64,000 nt of DNA from Catenaria anguillulae PL171. Its lineage: Eukaryota; Blastocladiomycota; Blastocladiomycetes; Blastocladiales; Catenariaceae. Position numbers and translations under genes: made by a program. The number at the start of each line of letters is the position of its first letter. The first letter of the stretch is position 1. Of the stretch, positions 1-11,366 are shown piece by piece. The notes beneath the pieces are model-generated. The model saw nothing but the letters and a program-made list of their open reading frames with translations, searched no databases and was not told the DNA's origin. The stretch covers positions 103,786-167,785 of the forward strand of contig MCFL01000052.1 in the NCBI GenBank assembly GCA_002102555.1, in the 5' to 3' direction.

Positions 1-345
1 AAGCTCTCACCCCATGACGAATCGTGACACAAGTTTACCAGCCAATGTCCGGTGACGACCGCCGATCCGCCGATCGGATTCGAAATTCAAATGAATGCTT
101 TGACGTCGACGCGTCTCGCACACAACTTTGTCAAGTGTGGTGTGGTGCAAGTGCAAACCTGTCCACTGCAGGTGCAGCTGGGGCCTCCCGCCACCTCAAC
201 TCAACGTCAACGTCATACCGGAAACGTTAACGGATTCTCCGACGTCTTAAAAGGCATTGACCCCACCCGCCTGTCCTTGCCCTTGCGCATGTCTGCAACC
301 ATCTTCGTTGCACCTGTCCGATCCATCGACTCCTCCCATATCACC

Positions 346-1842
346 ATGCTCCGTCTTGCTCTACCCCACGCCGCCGCCGTCGCAGCCACGCGCCCAGCCC
401 TATCGCTGGCCGCCCGCCTCATCTCGAGCTCAGCCGTCCCTCCCAACATGGCCACCACAGGCATCGCCAACGCCCAGCGCACCGCCTCCATTGCCCGCGC
501 CGCGTTTGGCGGGAAAAAGCGCAAGCGCCGCTTTCGGACCGGATCAAAATCAAGCGCACCCCACCCCAAGTGGTCTCTGCCGACGAAGCCGTCAAGCACA
601 TTCCCAGCCACTCGCGCGTCTACGTCCATGGCGCCGCCTGCACACCTTCGATCCTGCTCGACGCACTCGCCAAGCGCGACGACGTCACGGGCATTGAGTT
701 TATGCACCTGCATCTCGAGGGCCCCAACCCGTGCATGGCCTACCCGGACAGGTTCTACTCCAACAACCTGTTTGTGGGTGCGGCAGAGCGCGCCAATGTC
801 GCCCAAGGCAAGGGATCTTACATTCCGCTCTTCTTGTCCGAAATGGGCCGCGTCATGCGCCAAGGCGTGGCCACGCCGAAAGTTGCCCTGCTCAACGTGA
901 GCCCGCCCGACAAGCACGGGTTTGTCACGCTGGGCGCAGAAGTGGCGTGCTCGCTGCCAGCCGCGAAACGGCCGACATTTTGATTGCCCAAATCAACCCG
1001 CACATGGTCCGAACTCGCGGGTCTGGGTTTTTGCCATTCAATGCCTTTGATTACGTGGTCCCTACACCCAACGCCGCCATGCACCAGTCGCCCATGGCGC
1101 CCATTTCCGATGCGAGCGGCGCATTGGCCAGCACATTGCCGCCATGGTTGAGGATGGCGCCACATTGCAGATGGGCATCGGCGCCGTGCCGAATGCCGTC
1201 TTGGCCGAGCTCAAGAACCACAAGCATCTCGGCATTCACACCGAGATGTTTAGCGACGGCGTGATTGAGCTCATCAAGTCGGGGGTTGTGGACAATTCCC
1301 AAAAGGTTTACCAAAAGGGTCGCACGGTAACGAGTTTTGTGGTTGGATCGCAGGCCTGTACGATTTCGTCGACGACAACCCCAAGTCCTGTTCCAAGAAG
1401 CCGCTGTGACCAACGACCCGGTGGTGATTGGGTCCAACCCAAAAGTCACAGCCATCAACTCTGCCGTGGCCGTGGACCTCACTGGCCAAGTGGCTGCCGA
1501 TTCCGTCGGCATCTACCAAGTGTCTGGCGTAGGCGGCCAGATCGACTTTGAACGCGGCGCTGCCATTTCGCGCGGTGGCCTCCCATCATTTGCTTGCCCA
1601 GTACAAACTTGAAGGACGGATCCAGCAAGATTGTCAACATGCTGTGGCCGGGAACAGGCGTCACCACCACGCGGTACCATGCGCATTACATTGTCACGGA
1701 ACATGGCGTGGCGTCCTTGTTTGGCCAAAACTATCACGAGCGCGCTCGCAGGTTGATTGCCATTGCGCATCCAGACCATCGCGAGCAGTTGGAGAAGGAG
1801 GCCTTTGAGAGGTTCAGGATTAAGGCGTGGAGGGTTTTGTAA
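346..1842 (+). CDS. ACH1: acetyl-CoA hydrolase / acetate CoA-transferase, mitochondrial (frame-broken)
   Basis: Family member of the fungal Ach1 group, which moves CoA between acetate, succinate or propionate in mitochondria. The start at 346 opens with a basic, Ala-rich presequence. The body follows in successive frames: DRIKIK and the VHGAACTP region, then LNVSPPDKHGFVTLG, VEDGATLQMGIGAVPNAV, HTEMFSDGVIEL, and finally YHAHYIVTEHGVASLFG, ending at a stop near 1842. The frame changes about six times (near 500, 955, 1110, 1340, 1385 and 1575) with no GT...AG intron at those points. Where I could reconstruct the join it fits loss of one base. Family motifs either side are intact, so I read this as a real gene carrying sequence errors, or a very young pseudogene. 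Length after joining (about 490-500 residues) is near the family norm. Confidence 0.82.
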
Positions 1843-2471
1843 GGGGTCAAGGTGAGTGGGAAAGGAAGGGGTCGGTGGTCGACCTTGTAATGTTCTAGAT
1901 TAACTATGGTTGGATGCGATGTGATGCGAATGAATACACAGCTGCCATCGTTGCTCCCAATTCCACTCTCACTCACACTGAAAAGCTGACACGACGAGAG
2001 CAGCCAGACTTGGCACTGACTCGTTGGTTTTGGTGTGCGACTCGCGACCACGTCAGTCACGGCTCCCAGCCAGCCTAAGAACAGCTATGTAGAACCAATA
2101 GACGAGACGGGTTCATCAGTGGCATTTATTGTCGGCGACTCTGCAATGATTTGGCATGCGTTGTTGATGGCCGTCTGTCGTGAGTTGTGTGTGATCAGCG
2201 GCCGTCGTCCATCGCCAACCCAAAAGCTGTAGGCACAGGCACAAGCAACCGCCGCCGTATTGACTGCCCGACTGCTGCTATGGACATTTGATGCATTCCA
2301 TGCAAGAAACCCATGGCAATTTGACATTGCGATAGCATCCCGCCCGTACACTTCTGCGTGGCCCCCTAGCTACCTGCGTAATCATCGGTTCCATCAATTG
2401 CGTCCCCGCCACTCTGCCGCCGCACTCTCCTGCCGCCGGCGCACAGAAAAGAACGACGATCGCCATCCGAA
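1843..2471. other. intergenic region, no gene seen
   Basis: This lies between the CoA-transferase stop and the first RS-domain gene. Open frames here are short and lack recognisable motifs. It should hold the 3' end of the former gene and the promoter of the latter. Part of the 5' coding sequence of the RS-domain gene could extend into its right end, because that start is unresolved. Confidence 0.5.
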
Positions 2472-4689
2472 ATGACTTTGGAAATCCCTCGAGCCTGTCC
2501 GTGCACACAGCGCCCTGGTACGTCGCCGCCGAAACGCTGTCCCGGACCTCGTTCAAGGTTCTCACGACTTGACTGTCCATGCCTTGCACAAAATTACTTT
2601 ATCAGGCGTTGGCACCCGGCAGCAACGCCTCACCTCAACCTACCTCCTGATCCACCACGCCGCAGACCGCGGTCGCCTTTGCACTCGCTTTCCGGAGCTT
2701 GATGGCCACCTGCACACGTTTCCAATCATCAACCACTTTCTGTCCAAGTTCCACCCGGACGAAAAAGACATGCCCGCAGGCACCTACACGATCCAATCGC
2801 CCTCGTCTGGCGAGCCCATTCACGTGCGCTTTGGGCCCGGCCAAGTCATTCGCCTCGTGACTGCGCCGTCGGTCGACACGGACCGCGACCGCCCCGACTA
2901 TTACACGACCGATATTTTTGTGCACCCGCGCCTCGCCAACATTGCGTGCTATGGCCAGGGCAGGGGCGATTGGCAGTCGCAGCGCACCGCCAGGCTGCAC
3001 TTGTTGCTCGTGTTGACGGGTGGCAAGATGGAGTTGCCCGTTGGATTACAACGTGCCGTCGATGATATGCAGCTGGGCCCGCTCTTGTCATTGGTACCGC
3101 CGCAAGCCGCCGACGGGTGGCAGCGGCGCACGTTATTGAGCGCAAACGACCCAACGAATCACAATCAAGTCACACAGGCGTATCTCGAGTCCCAGTTTGC
3201 TACCGAGCTTTCCGCGCTGGCCGAGGTCGGGTTCGATTTGGCAAAACACACAGCGGTGTTTATTTTGCACCGGTTGGGCGTGCCGTATCCGCACTTGGGT
3301 TTTACGCAGCAAACGCCGCCGTCAGGGAAAGCGGGGAGTGGAACCGGCACTTGGCAAGTGACTGCAACAACCCCGCACGTGGTGTGCTGTGGACACTCGA
3401 ATGATCCGGCAAAGGCACAGGATGCTTGCCTGTTGTACTTGGTCGTGTTGGCAGTCCAGGGACACCAGCCGAGCATGTGGGACGAAATTCGTGCGGGCAA
3501 GCATAAGGTGGACTTGGTGCCTGGTATGTACCTTCACATTTCTCTATTCATCTTTGCCTCAATTGCGCAATAATAACTCGCATTTCGCTTTGTAGAAATG
3601 GACGTCAATGCCCTCGTCGACCCTTCACTCAATGGCGCCTTTGAGAAAAAATCCCTCGCCGCCGCCGACGCAAAACCTTCCTCCTCGTCTGGCAAGCCAC
3701 ACTGGATCGGGTCGCCCTCTTCTCACTCACACCACTCACGCCGCTCCTCCCCTTCGCACCACCGCCGCCGGCGCTACTCGCGCTCGCGCTCACGTTCGCG
3801 GTCGCGGTCGCCACCCGTGCGCCGCTCCCGCCGGTACCGCAGCCGCAGCCGATCCACGTCGCCGCCACCCGCGGGCCACCGCGGTCGCAAGACCGCTCGA
3901 TACATGAGCCGCAGCCGCAGTCGAAGCCCGAGCATCGGCTCGCGTGACGGCGGCGGCAGGGACAGGAGACACCGCGACCGGTATCGCAGCCGCAGCCGGT
4001 CCGTGAGCCGCGGGCGAGGGCGCGACCGTGGCCGGTCGTCGCGTCGCAAAAACGCATCGTACTCGCCCATCCCGTCTGGTGGACCTGCCAGCCGGTCAAG
4101 GTCACGGTCTCGATCACGGTCGTGGTCTAGGTCGCGGTCACGGTCTCGGTCTCGCTCTCGGTCGCCCTACGGCACACGCAGGACATTGTCGCGCCCAACA
4201 TCTTCGCGCACCAACGGCGCCTCGTCCGCCTCATTGCCCTTGGAAACGGCGCTGCCCACGTACGACCCACGCGCACTCGACAAACACACACAACGCGCAC
4301 TTCGGATGCTTTCGAGCGACGCGCAGCGTGCGGCCATGGCTGCTCATCCCATGGTGTCCATGTGGGTCAAGGACCCGATTCAAGCCACGCGCATGTGGAT
4401 TTGGGCACACACGGATGTGGCCTTGTCCAAGCGCGAGACGGTCCGGATGGATCGTCCCGTGGATAATGGGGCGGGCACGAGTGCGTCGTCAGTCATGGTG
4501 GCGTTTGTCAAGGTGCCCCCGAGTGGCGAGCTTGTGACCGAGGTGGGAACCGATGAACCAAGTGCCGTGAGGAGGGTCACGGCCAGAGTATTGTTGGAAA
4601 TGCCCGGACTTGGCGCCCCAGCAGGGAAGGGGACGAGTCCCGCCGGATCGGCCGCCGGCGGAAGTGGCGGAATCAAGAGGGAAAGGTAG
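2472..4689 (+). CDS. RS-domain protein, copy A of an unrecognised tandem pair
   Basis: Function unknown; the Ser-Arg repeats suggest a nuclear RNA-processing role (inference). From about 2660 one frame carries an N-terminal domain containing LHTFPIINHFL, IACYGQGRGD and TPHVVCCG. A GT-AG intron at 3524-3595 interrupts a Glu codon in front of EMDVNAL. Next come about 130 residues of dense RS/SR dipeptides (roughly 3770-4190), then a C-terminal segment starting near HPMVSMW whose helix-strand-strand-strand-helix pattern resembles an atypical dsRNA-binding fold. It aligns along its length with the gene at 7539-9898 and shares this intron position. The first exon is unresolved: 2472 is a candidate ATG followed by CPC, echoing the CPC near the start of copy B, but the join to the main frame is unclear and may include a lost base. 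Confidence 0.7.
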
Positions 4690-5461
4690 CATTGCGAGAC
4701 GGGATTCGTATTGATGTGTCTGTGTCGATTTCCTAGAGCGTCGTTCGCCTCCACCCCCATATTCCGTGCGTCGTCCGTTCCTCATTCCATTGACAATTGC
4801 CACGTGTTGGACTTTGGGGCTCGCCTTCTCATTTTTCCCCGGTTTTCTTTGTAATTCCATCATCCTGTTGTTTTTCGAGTGTCTGCTCATTGCCGTCTTG
4901 TTTTCCCCTCCCTCATTGTGTCGAAAGCTTGGTTCAACATGATCTGCCAACTTGCCCGAACTACCACCGCTTTTCCAGTTCAGTTCGCATCGAGCAATTG
5001 TCCTGCCGCCAACCACAAGCGACTCACCATCACTCGTTTCAATGGTAAATGACTCACAAGCTTGTGCACACACCATGTTCCCTTGAATCACCGGTCAACT
5101 CTGGGCCGCCCAAGCTCACTTGGTCACAGCATGGCCAGTCGGGACGCGTCTGCCCACTGAAACAATGCCCCAACATTTCGCTCACGGAGCGTCCTCAAAG
5201 TGAGGCGCTTGAATGGAGGGATTACGATAAGGCATTCAGTACATCAGCCGAGTGCCGACACAGAAATCGTGCTCATTCAAACCCATAGTGACCATGCATG
5301 CAGGTATCGTTCATGGGTTAGGTGCATATCAAAATAGAAAAGAAAAGAATCATGTCCAATACAGACGAAATAAAGAACGAAACGCATTGGCAACCGACGC
5401 AAATTTCAAGTAAACTGGAAATGAAAGAACCCCTGATACCACGTCCAACTCAACTATGGCC
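4690..5461. other. intergenic region, no gene seen
   Basis: This separates the convergent 3' ends of RS-domain copy A and the unknown minus-strand gene. I see no coding motifs, RNA genes or repeats, only short T-rich and C/T-rich tracts that suit 3' untranslated sequence. Confidence 0.5.
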
Positions 5462-7081
5462 TCAACGATCAGTTCCGTCTTCCTCCTCCTCCTCGTCATC
5501 ATCTCCCATCTCGTCGGATGATCTGGCCGCCCAAACTGCCTGCCTCATGCCCTCGTCCTCATCTTCCGACTCGATCACATGCACGATCGGCGCCTACCGC
5601 GACTTTGCCGTCCTGTCGCGCCTACGCGAAGCACCGCGTCGTCCTCCTTCTCCTCTTCCTCCTCTTCCTCCTACTCCTCCAAATCGTTGTCGCCTGACCC
5701 CAGGTCCATCCTCATGGCCAACGGCCGCGGAAGCAATGCAGCGTCGATGCCAGCGGCAGCCAAGTCCGCCGCCTGCATTTCTGCCAACGTCATGCTACCC
5801 GGGCTAAACACGATCATTGGGCTCGTAAATGCTCCAAAGCGCGACAGGAGTGACTTGGCTGCCGGAAACCATCAGCGAACTTGTTGTGGACGGCCTTGTA
5901 CACGGTGGCGGCCTGGGGCTCGTTGAGCGGGTATAGATGCGTCGGCAGCGAGTTGGCCTGTGGGCTCAAGCACATCAGCAGGCAAACGTAAGGCACTCAT
6001 TCAGAGTTGGGAATCGGGTAACCTACCACCGTGTAGACCAGGCTGAGGAGAGCGGCCAGTCGCGGAAAGTTGCTTTGACCGGGGTCGTCACCGGCGGTCT
6101 TGTTTGGCTTCCAACCGGAACACTCGCGTATCAATGGTCTAAGCATCTTTTCTGAAGGAAGCAGAGACGAGAGGTTAGATGGCTCGGGGTGTTCGCGTCG
6201 TCAAAAACAAACAATACCCACCGACACCGTGACGAGCTGCGCGAAAACCGCGTGCGCCCCAGGGACGTAACCAACGTGGCCCTCGACTGTGTCGGAAAAA
6301 ATACAGCCTATCCGAGTAATGGTAGCGTGGGGGTATAGCGGGGTCTTTGCGGCTCATGAGCGCATTGACCTGTGGAACGCTGGGAATGGTAGCCGATGCG
6401 TGATGGTACTGCTTGAATGCCTCGTGGTAGGCAGCAAGCACGGGCAGAAAGTCGAACGGTAGACTTGAGACAGGCTGTTGCGAGGGATGCTTGCAGCTTG
6501 TTCTGGAGTGCTGCTTGTTGTGGCTCCTCGCTTGCTGGAGCTGCGTGTTTCGCGAGTCGTGCATGTCGAAGAAGCTGGCGTTGGCGGAGGGCGTTGCTTG
6601 ACGACCGGGCTAACGTGGGCATTGATATGATCTACGTCGGAATCTGGAGGTTGGACAAAGGCTTCGCCATCGGCATCGACACGACAAAAAAAAAAAAAGC
6701 AGCCCCAGTCCCAGTCGGAGTTCCAGCGAGAGTTGCAAAGGAGGCGGCCGGCACTGATACACTTGGGAGTGGAGCAGAATCGAATCACTTTGATCTGATC
6801 GGCCATGCAGCCCATCACGGCACAATGAATGACGGCCAGCAATAAATCTTCAAACTCCGGCTCAGCTGTACAGGAGGCGCAGGAATCTTCGGAATGGTTT
6901 CGTTCACAGCAACGGTGAAACACGGTCCCAGCAGCATCAGGTGTGGCCTAGCCTGGCAGTCTCGCACAGCGCACCGCTTGTTGAGCTTCGGGGCTTGGAA
7001 GGGACTAATCGGACTCGCCGGCGCACAACATGACAGCAGAACGGAATCAATCTTGAGCGAGATTGCGGCAGTTGTAGACAC
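5462..7081 (-). CDS. unrecognised protein with acidic C-terminal tail (frame-broken)
   Basis: I do not recognise the family. Reading leftwards from an ATG near 7081, the frame passes through VQLS and then, after a change of frame, FEDLLLAVIHCAV. Downstream two well-formed introns are supported: a donor near 6213 to an acceptor at 6152, and 6026 to 5958. They join AQLVTVSV to EKMLRPLIREC and LSLVYTV to ANSLPTHLYPL. One more frame change near 5855 leads into AAKSLLSRFGAFTSPM and MTLAEMQAADLAAAG. The end is uncertain: an in-frame stop lies at 5671-5673 inside a Glu codon run, and a second acidic stretch reaches a stop at 5462. Helical Leu/Ala-rich character plus an acidic tail would suit a nuclear or nucleolar HEAT-type protein, but that is only a guess. 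Confidence 0.5.
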
Positions 7082-7196
7082 GGTGATTGGTGACGGTGAG
7101 CTTTAGCGTCGCGGTGGAGCGTGAAGATGGAATGAGTGGTGCGTTGAAAGCAGGGGGCCGAGTGGACGGGTCACTCTGCACGCAGGCGAAGTAGGA

Positions 7197-7211
7197 CGGG
7201 GGGGGGGGGGG
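7197..7211. repeat. poly-G homopolymer
   Basis: An uninterrupted run of about 14 guanines lies in the spacer between the unknown minus-strand gene and RS-domain copy B. It is a likely site of length error in sequencing and could form a G-rich structure. It is outside any coding region I support. Confidence 0.85.
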
Positions 7212-7538
7212 GCTCTTTCTATCTGGCAGCCGCTTGGCCTATGTTGGTTTTGGTGGTTGGGGTTGGGAGGTCAATCCTTGCCAGTGAGGCGTGTGTGATC
7301 GGCGGGCCACAGCTCAACCAAGTCGATAAAAACAGAATAAGTACTGCAACACATTAGGCAGTAATTTACATCCCCGACTGCGGGATTCTGTCCATGAAAT
7401 CAGTGCATGTACCTTGGGCAGTCCCTCAAGGAGCGCAACTTGAACCCTGACACACCCGCGGCAGCACCCTTCGCCAAGCATCCTGTGGGCCCCTCTCTGT
7501 CTTCTGTTTCGATTTCGTTGCCGCAGCACACCATCAAG

Positions 7539-9898
7539 ATGGCTGATTCTGTTACAGAGACGGCGGGCAAGGAAACCTACATTTGCCCCTGCGAATCCCA
7601 ATGCGGTATGTATCCCGCCGGCACCACACCCAGCCAACGAACCAGCCGCCTTGACCTGCATTGCTGTGCGATCTGCTCACTGTGAATGACTTTCATTAGG
7701 CGGCATTCAGGGCTACCGCCTGCCCGACCGCATCGGACCTAGCTTTCTGACGGTGCAACACTGGTATGATCACTTCCGTCCCACTTTCCTCCCTTGATCC
7801 AAACACAACTCGTCCCCTGCAACCTTGTTCACTGATGATTCGTCCCCCGAACCACACTTGCATGTAGGCAAGATCGCTGCCGCATTGTCCAGCGGTGGCC
7901 AGAAATGGACAACTGCTTACACACCTTCCCCATCATCAAACACTTGCTCTTCCGCATTCTTCCCGACACGGACTCGCCAGAGTGGCGAAAACGGCTCAGT
8001 CGGGTGTCGTCCGACTACGCAACCGGCGCCGATCCGCCCAGCATCAACATCACGCTGGGCGACGGCCAAGCCCTGACCATGCGTACTGTTTATGAAGACG
8101 ATGCGACGGGGCTTGCGAGCCGCGGGAACGCAAAGACGGATTCGTGCACCAGTACCTTGTTTTTGCACCCGGAGCTCGCAAAGATTGCTTGCCGTGGGCA
8201 GGGCAAGAAGGATGCGCTGTCGCAGCGGTCAGCAAAGTTGCACTTGTTGTTGATTTTGATTAGTGGCCGCGTGCCCTTGCCCAAGGAAATCCAGGACAAT
8301 ATTGACAAGCTGGATTTGCCGCCGCCGCCGCCGAATGAGCCCCCCGAGCCAATTGGCAACCGTCCGGAATTCTTGCGTATGTTCCTGCACTCTTGACACT
8401 TTAACCCACTTCATGTTCCCATTCTGATTCGACCGCCTGTGAACCTCATTGCCGAGGGCAGCCGCCAGCGACACGGATCTGTTCACCACCACTCGGCATC
8501 GCAACAAGTATGCCAAGGAAATCGAGGAGCTCGGCAAACTCGGCATCAACATCAACCGCCACTCGCCCATCTTTTTGCTTAAACAATTGCGCATTTCCTT
8601 CCCGTTTCTCGACTTTTCGACCAATGGCCGCGACTTGTGGATGGTCAAAGTGTTCACGCCGCACGTTGTGTGCTGTGGCCAGGGCAACGAGGTGGTCAAT
8701 GCCCTTGAAGCCGCCCTGTTCCAGTTGGTGATTCTCGCCGTTCAGGGACTCGAGCCGAGCGCATTGGACGATATCAAGGCAGGCAAGGTCCAGATTGACT
8801 TTACTCCCGGTACGATGCCCTTTGCCTCGCCCCTGTTCATGCTTCACTTTCTTGTGCTTTGGACTGACACGCCATCATGGCGATGCCGTCCCCACAGAAC
8901 TCGACACCGATACCATGGTCAATGGCCGCCTGCGCGACTTTGGCCAGCGCCCAAACCACCGCGGGTCGCCCAACCGTTCACGCTCGGCCTCGCGGTCCGT
9001 GTCGCGCGACCGCTACCGGCGCCGCAACGCATCACGGTCACCATCCCCTTCGCGCACATCGCGTCAAGCCCGGCGCGGCCGTGAACGTGAGCGTGAGCGC
9101 GACCGCCGCAGCAGGAGTCGCAGCCGCAGTCGTAGTCGTAGCCGCAGTCGCGAGTATCGCCGTGGGGGAGGAGGCAGGGATCGCGACCGCGGATGGTCGC
9201 CGTCGCCCGCACCACCGTCGTCGCGCGCGTCGCGGCGCGGCCGGTCCAGGTCCCGTAGCGCGAGCCGAGAGCGCGCAAGACACAGGAGTTCGAGCAGGAG
9301 CCGTGGGTATGGTGGCGAAAAGCGCAAACGTCGCGGATCGCCGTCCAGATCCAGATCCAGGTCGCCACCGCCACCTGCCGATCGCCGCCGGGATCGCGAT
9401 CGCGAGCGCGAGCGTGAACGTGATCGCAAGGGGAGGTCCACTCGTGATGTGTCGCCGCCGCCGCCGCCCGCATCGTCATCGTCGGCGCGCCAACAAGACC
9501 AGCCGTTTTCGCCCGCAGCAGCTTCGCGCCAATCGTCTGCGCGTAACCTGCCGCTCGATTCCAATGGCGTGTCGCGGCCGTCGTCGGCGTACGCGGCCAA
9601 TGCTGGCGCTGAGCTTTCGGTGCTGCCTACGGAAATGCGGTCCATCATGGCCAGGCATCCCATGGTATCCATGTGGGCCGCCGATCCCGTCACCGCCATG
9701 TGCATGTGGGTGTGGAAGGAGACGAAAAAGGATTTGGCCGCGCACGGCAACCCGGTCCAGATCAACCGCACCGTGGACGGGTCGTTTGTGATTGCCAGCG
9801 TGCGGTTGCCTGGTGGAAATGAGGTCCAGGAGGTGGCCACCGAGGAGAGGATGGCAGTGGCAAAGGCGACGGCCAGGGTCATTTTGGGAGACGCTTGA
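7539..9898 (+). CDS. RS-domain protein, copy B of an unrecognised tandem pair
   Basis: Five exons join cleanly: 7539-7605, 7700-7763, 7868-8376, 8462-8809 and 8898-9898, giving about 662 residues with all phases consistent. The N-terminus carries a Cys-rich CPCESQCGG motif. The next domain contains CLHTFPIIKHLLF, IACRGQGKKD and FTPHVVCCGQGNE. It is followed by a long RS/RD/RE-rich stretch (about 8960-9440) and a C-terminal module starting at RHPMVSMWAADP that ends KATARVIL, resembling an atypical dsRBD without the usual Lys-rich motif. It is co-oriented with, and clearly paralogous to, the gene at 2472-4689; the intron before the RS block is at the same codon and phase. RS content predicts nuclear speckle or splicing association (inference). 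No known family name comes to mind. Confidence 0.8.
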
Positions 9899-10087
9899 GG
9901 TGCACGATGTGTGTTGGTCTTTTCTCCCGGGATTCATGTGAGAGCCTCTGGCTTGGCTGGTTGATGATGGTTTCCCAATTGTTTTTGTTTTCGTTTGTTG
10001 TTGCTTTGCTGTTGCGTTGTAGAACCTACGGTACATTTATACAGTATTTATTTGCCACAGAAATAATGAAAGAAAGCTAGCGTCATC

Positions 10088-10123
10088 GAAAAAAAAGAAA
10101 AAAAAAAGAAAAAAAAAAAAAAG
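10088..10123. repeat. A-rich low-complexity tract
   Basis: A-runs interrupted by single G residues lie about 190 bases downstream of the RS-domain copy B stop. On the minus strand this reads as a long Phe run, which is meaningless as protein. It is simple sequence in an untranslated region. Confidence 0.8.
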
Positions 10124-10149
10124 AAGTATACTGTCCAGTGAATAGAAAC

Positions 10150-11239
10150 CGATTCAAGCGAGGATACAATCTTGTTAGAGGAGGGCTCGGCCATTGCTCG
10201 GTCGGCAACCTCTTGGCGCCGAGCAGAAGCCGCAAGCCAAACGGGCGGGCGGGCGGGCGATGTTGCAAGATGTGTTGGGCGAGTTGGTAGCGAGCCGATT
10301 GGTGTCGGCTTGGGCGTTGACGGGTCGGCTGGCAGTGAATGGCGCCCAGGACGGGGAACAGGCTCCCAAGTTTGTTTCGATGACGCAGCCTGTGGAGTGT
10401 TTTTGCGGGCGCCTGAAACAGTCGCAGCACCTGGATGAACGAGGGTGATGGCAGCAGTAGTTGACAATGGCAAGGTCGAGTTGTGTTTGCCAACCAATGT
10501 AGCGAGAGCGCCGAGAGCTTTCCGCTGCATCTCACTCCAACCAGAAACGTCAACGTCTAATCCAGCGACGGAAATCGAATTGGTTACCGGCGAGGATATT
10601 GAAATGCCTTGCTGCCTCAAACTGGCGCCAGCAGCAGCTTCCTCTTCACGCCCTGACGGATCGCGTGCTTGTCCGCATCGGTCACGCCTCTCAAGAAGCG
10701 CTTTGGCTTCGGCGACAATCATGTAGCACGAGCTGCTCGGTGAGCGCGCAGAGAGCATCCAGCGCCGAACCTGCTGTCGCCCGACAAATCGTGCGAAAGT
10801 CTGTTCCTGCCGCCACCCGAACCAGCGCCGTCGTCCGCGCGCCTTCTTGACGGTCGTTGAACTCGACCAGATCAACCTGCGCACGCGCTTAGTGTACTGC
10901 CCGAACTAACGGGGAATCGGTCATGTTGGGCAGAATGAATGCCCTGCGAAGCGTTTGCACCGAGGTAATTGGAAAATGGGTCTTCTCATTCAGGGTATGC
11001 TCGTCGAAATGTCGTTGCACGCAGATGGGAACGCCATCCTTTTTGAGCTTTTTCGAGAGCGTGTCCACAACGTCACTGTTCGGGAAAACTGACGAACAAA
11101 TAGGATCGGGGGACGGGATAGACGGCAGAGCACAGGGATGATTAAGTGAGTATGTAGGAAACGACTCACCATATTCTTGGTGAACTCAAGCACTTGACAT
11201 GATTTACTCGTCGCATTCACTGTAAATGATGACATGTGA
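10150..11239 (-). pseudogene. unrecognised, frame-broken coding-like locus
   Basis: Two exons look genuine: MSSFTVNATSKS...FTKNM (from ATG 11239), then after a GTGAGT intron (about 11172 to 11093) VFPNSDVVDTLSKKLKKDG through VQTLRRAFILPNMTDSPLVRA. The split codon makes Val, so the join is well supported. Beyond about 10900 the coding-like signal moves among frames (QEGARTTALVRVAAGTD, ALGALATLVGKHNST, IQVLRLFQAPAKTLHRL), so the rest is either broken or contains several base-calling errors. I do not recognise the protein. It lies convergent with RS-domain copy B, as the unknown gene at 5.5-7.1 kb does with copy A, but I see no clear similarity between those two. Confidence 0.4.
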
Positions 11240-11366
11240 TAATGCCATGAGAGCCGAAGCACCCACCGTCGATGCCTGGCATCTCATCTTGTTTCCCACG
11301 AGAACGGCTTCGCGCTGTGCTCATGGTCAGTCGCGATCAACACGACCGGCTCGAACACGAACGACG

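Noticed and set aside
52-900. 282-codon open frame overlapping the start of the CoA-transferase gene
   Set aside because: Only a part (346 to about 500) is the true presequence frame; the rest is out of frame with the recognised domain and has chance-like composition.
9064-9882. 272-codon minus-strand frame opposite the RS block of copy B
   Set aside because: It is the antisense shadow of Ser-Arg codons, giving RSRSRSR-like text on both strands; the plus strand has the exon structure and the paralogue.
5462-11239. The two unknown minus-strand loci as paralogues duplicated with the RS genes
   Set aside because: Their position after each RS gene suggested it, but I could find no shared motif between the two.
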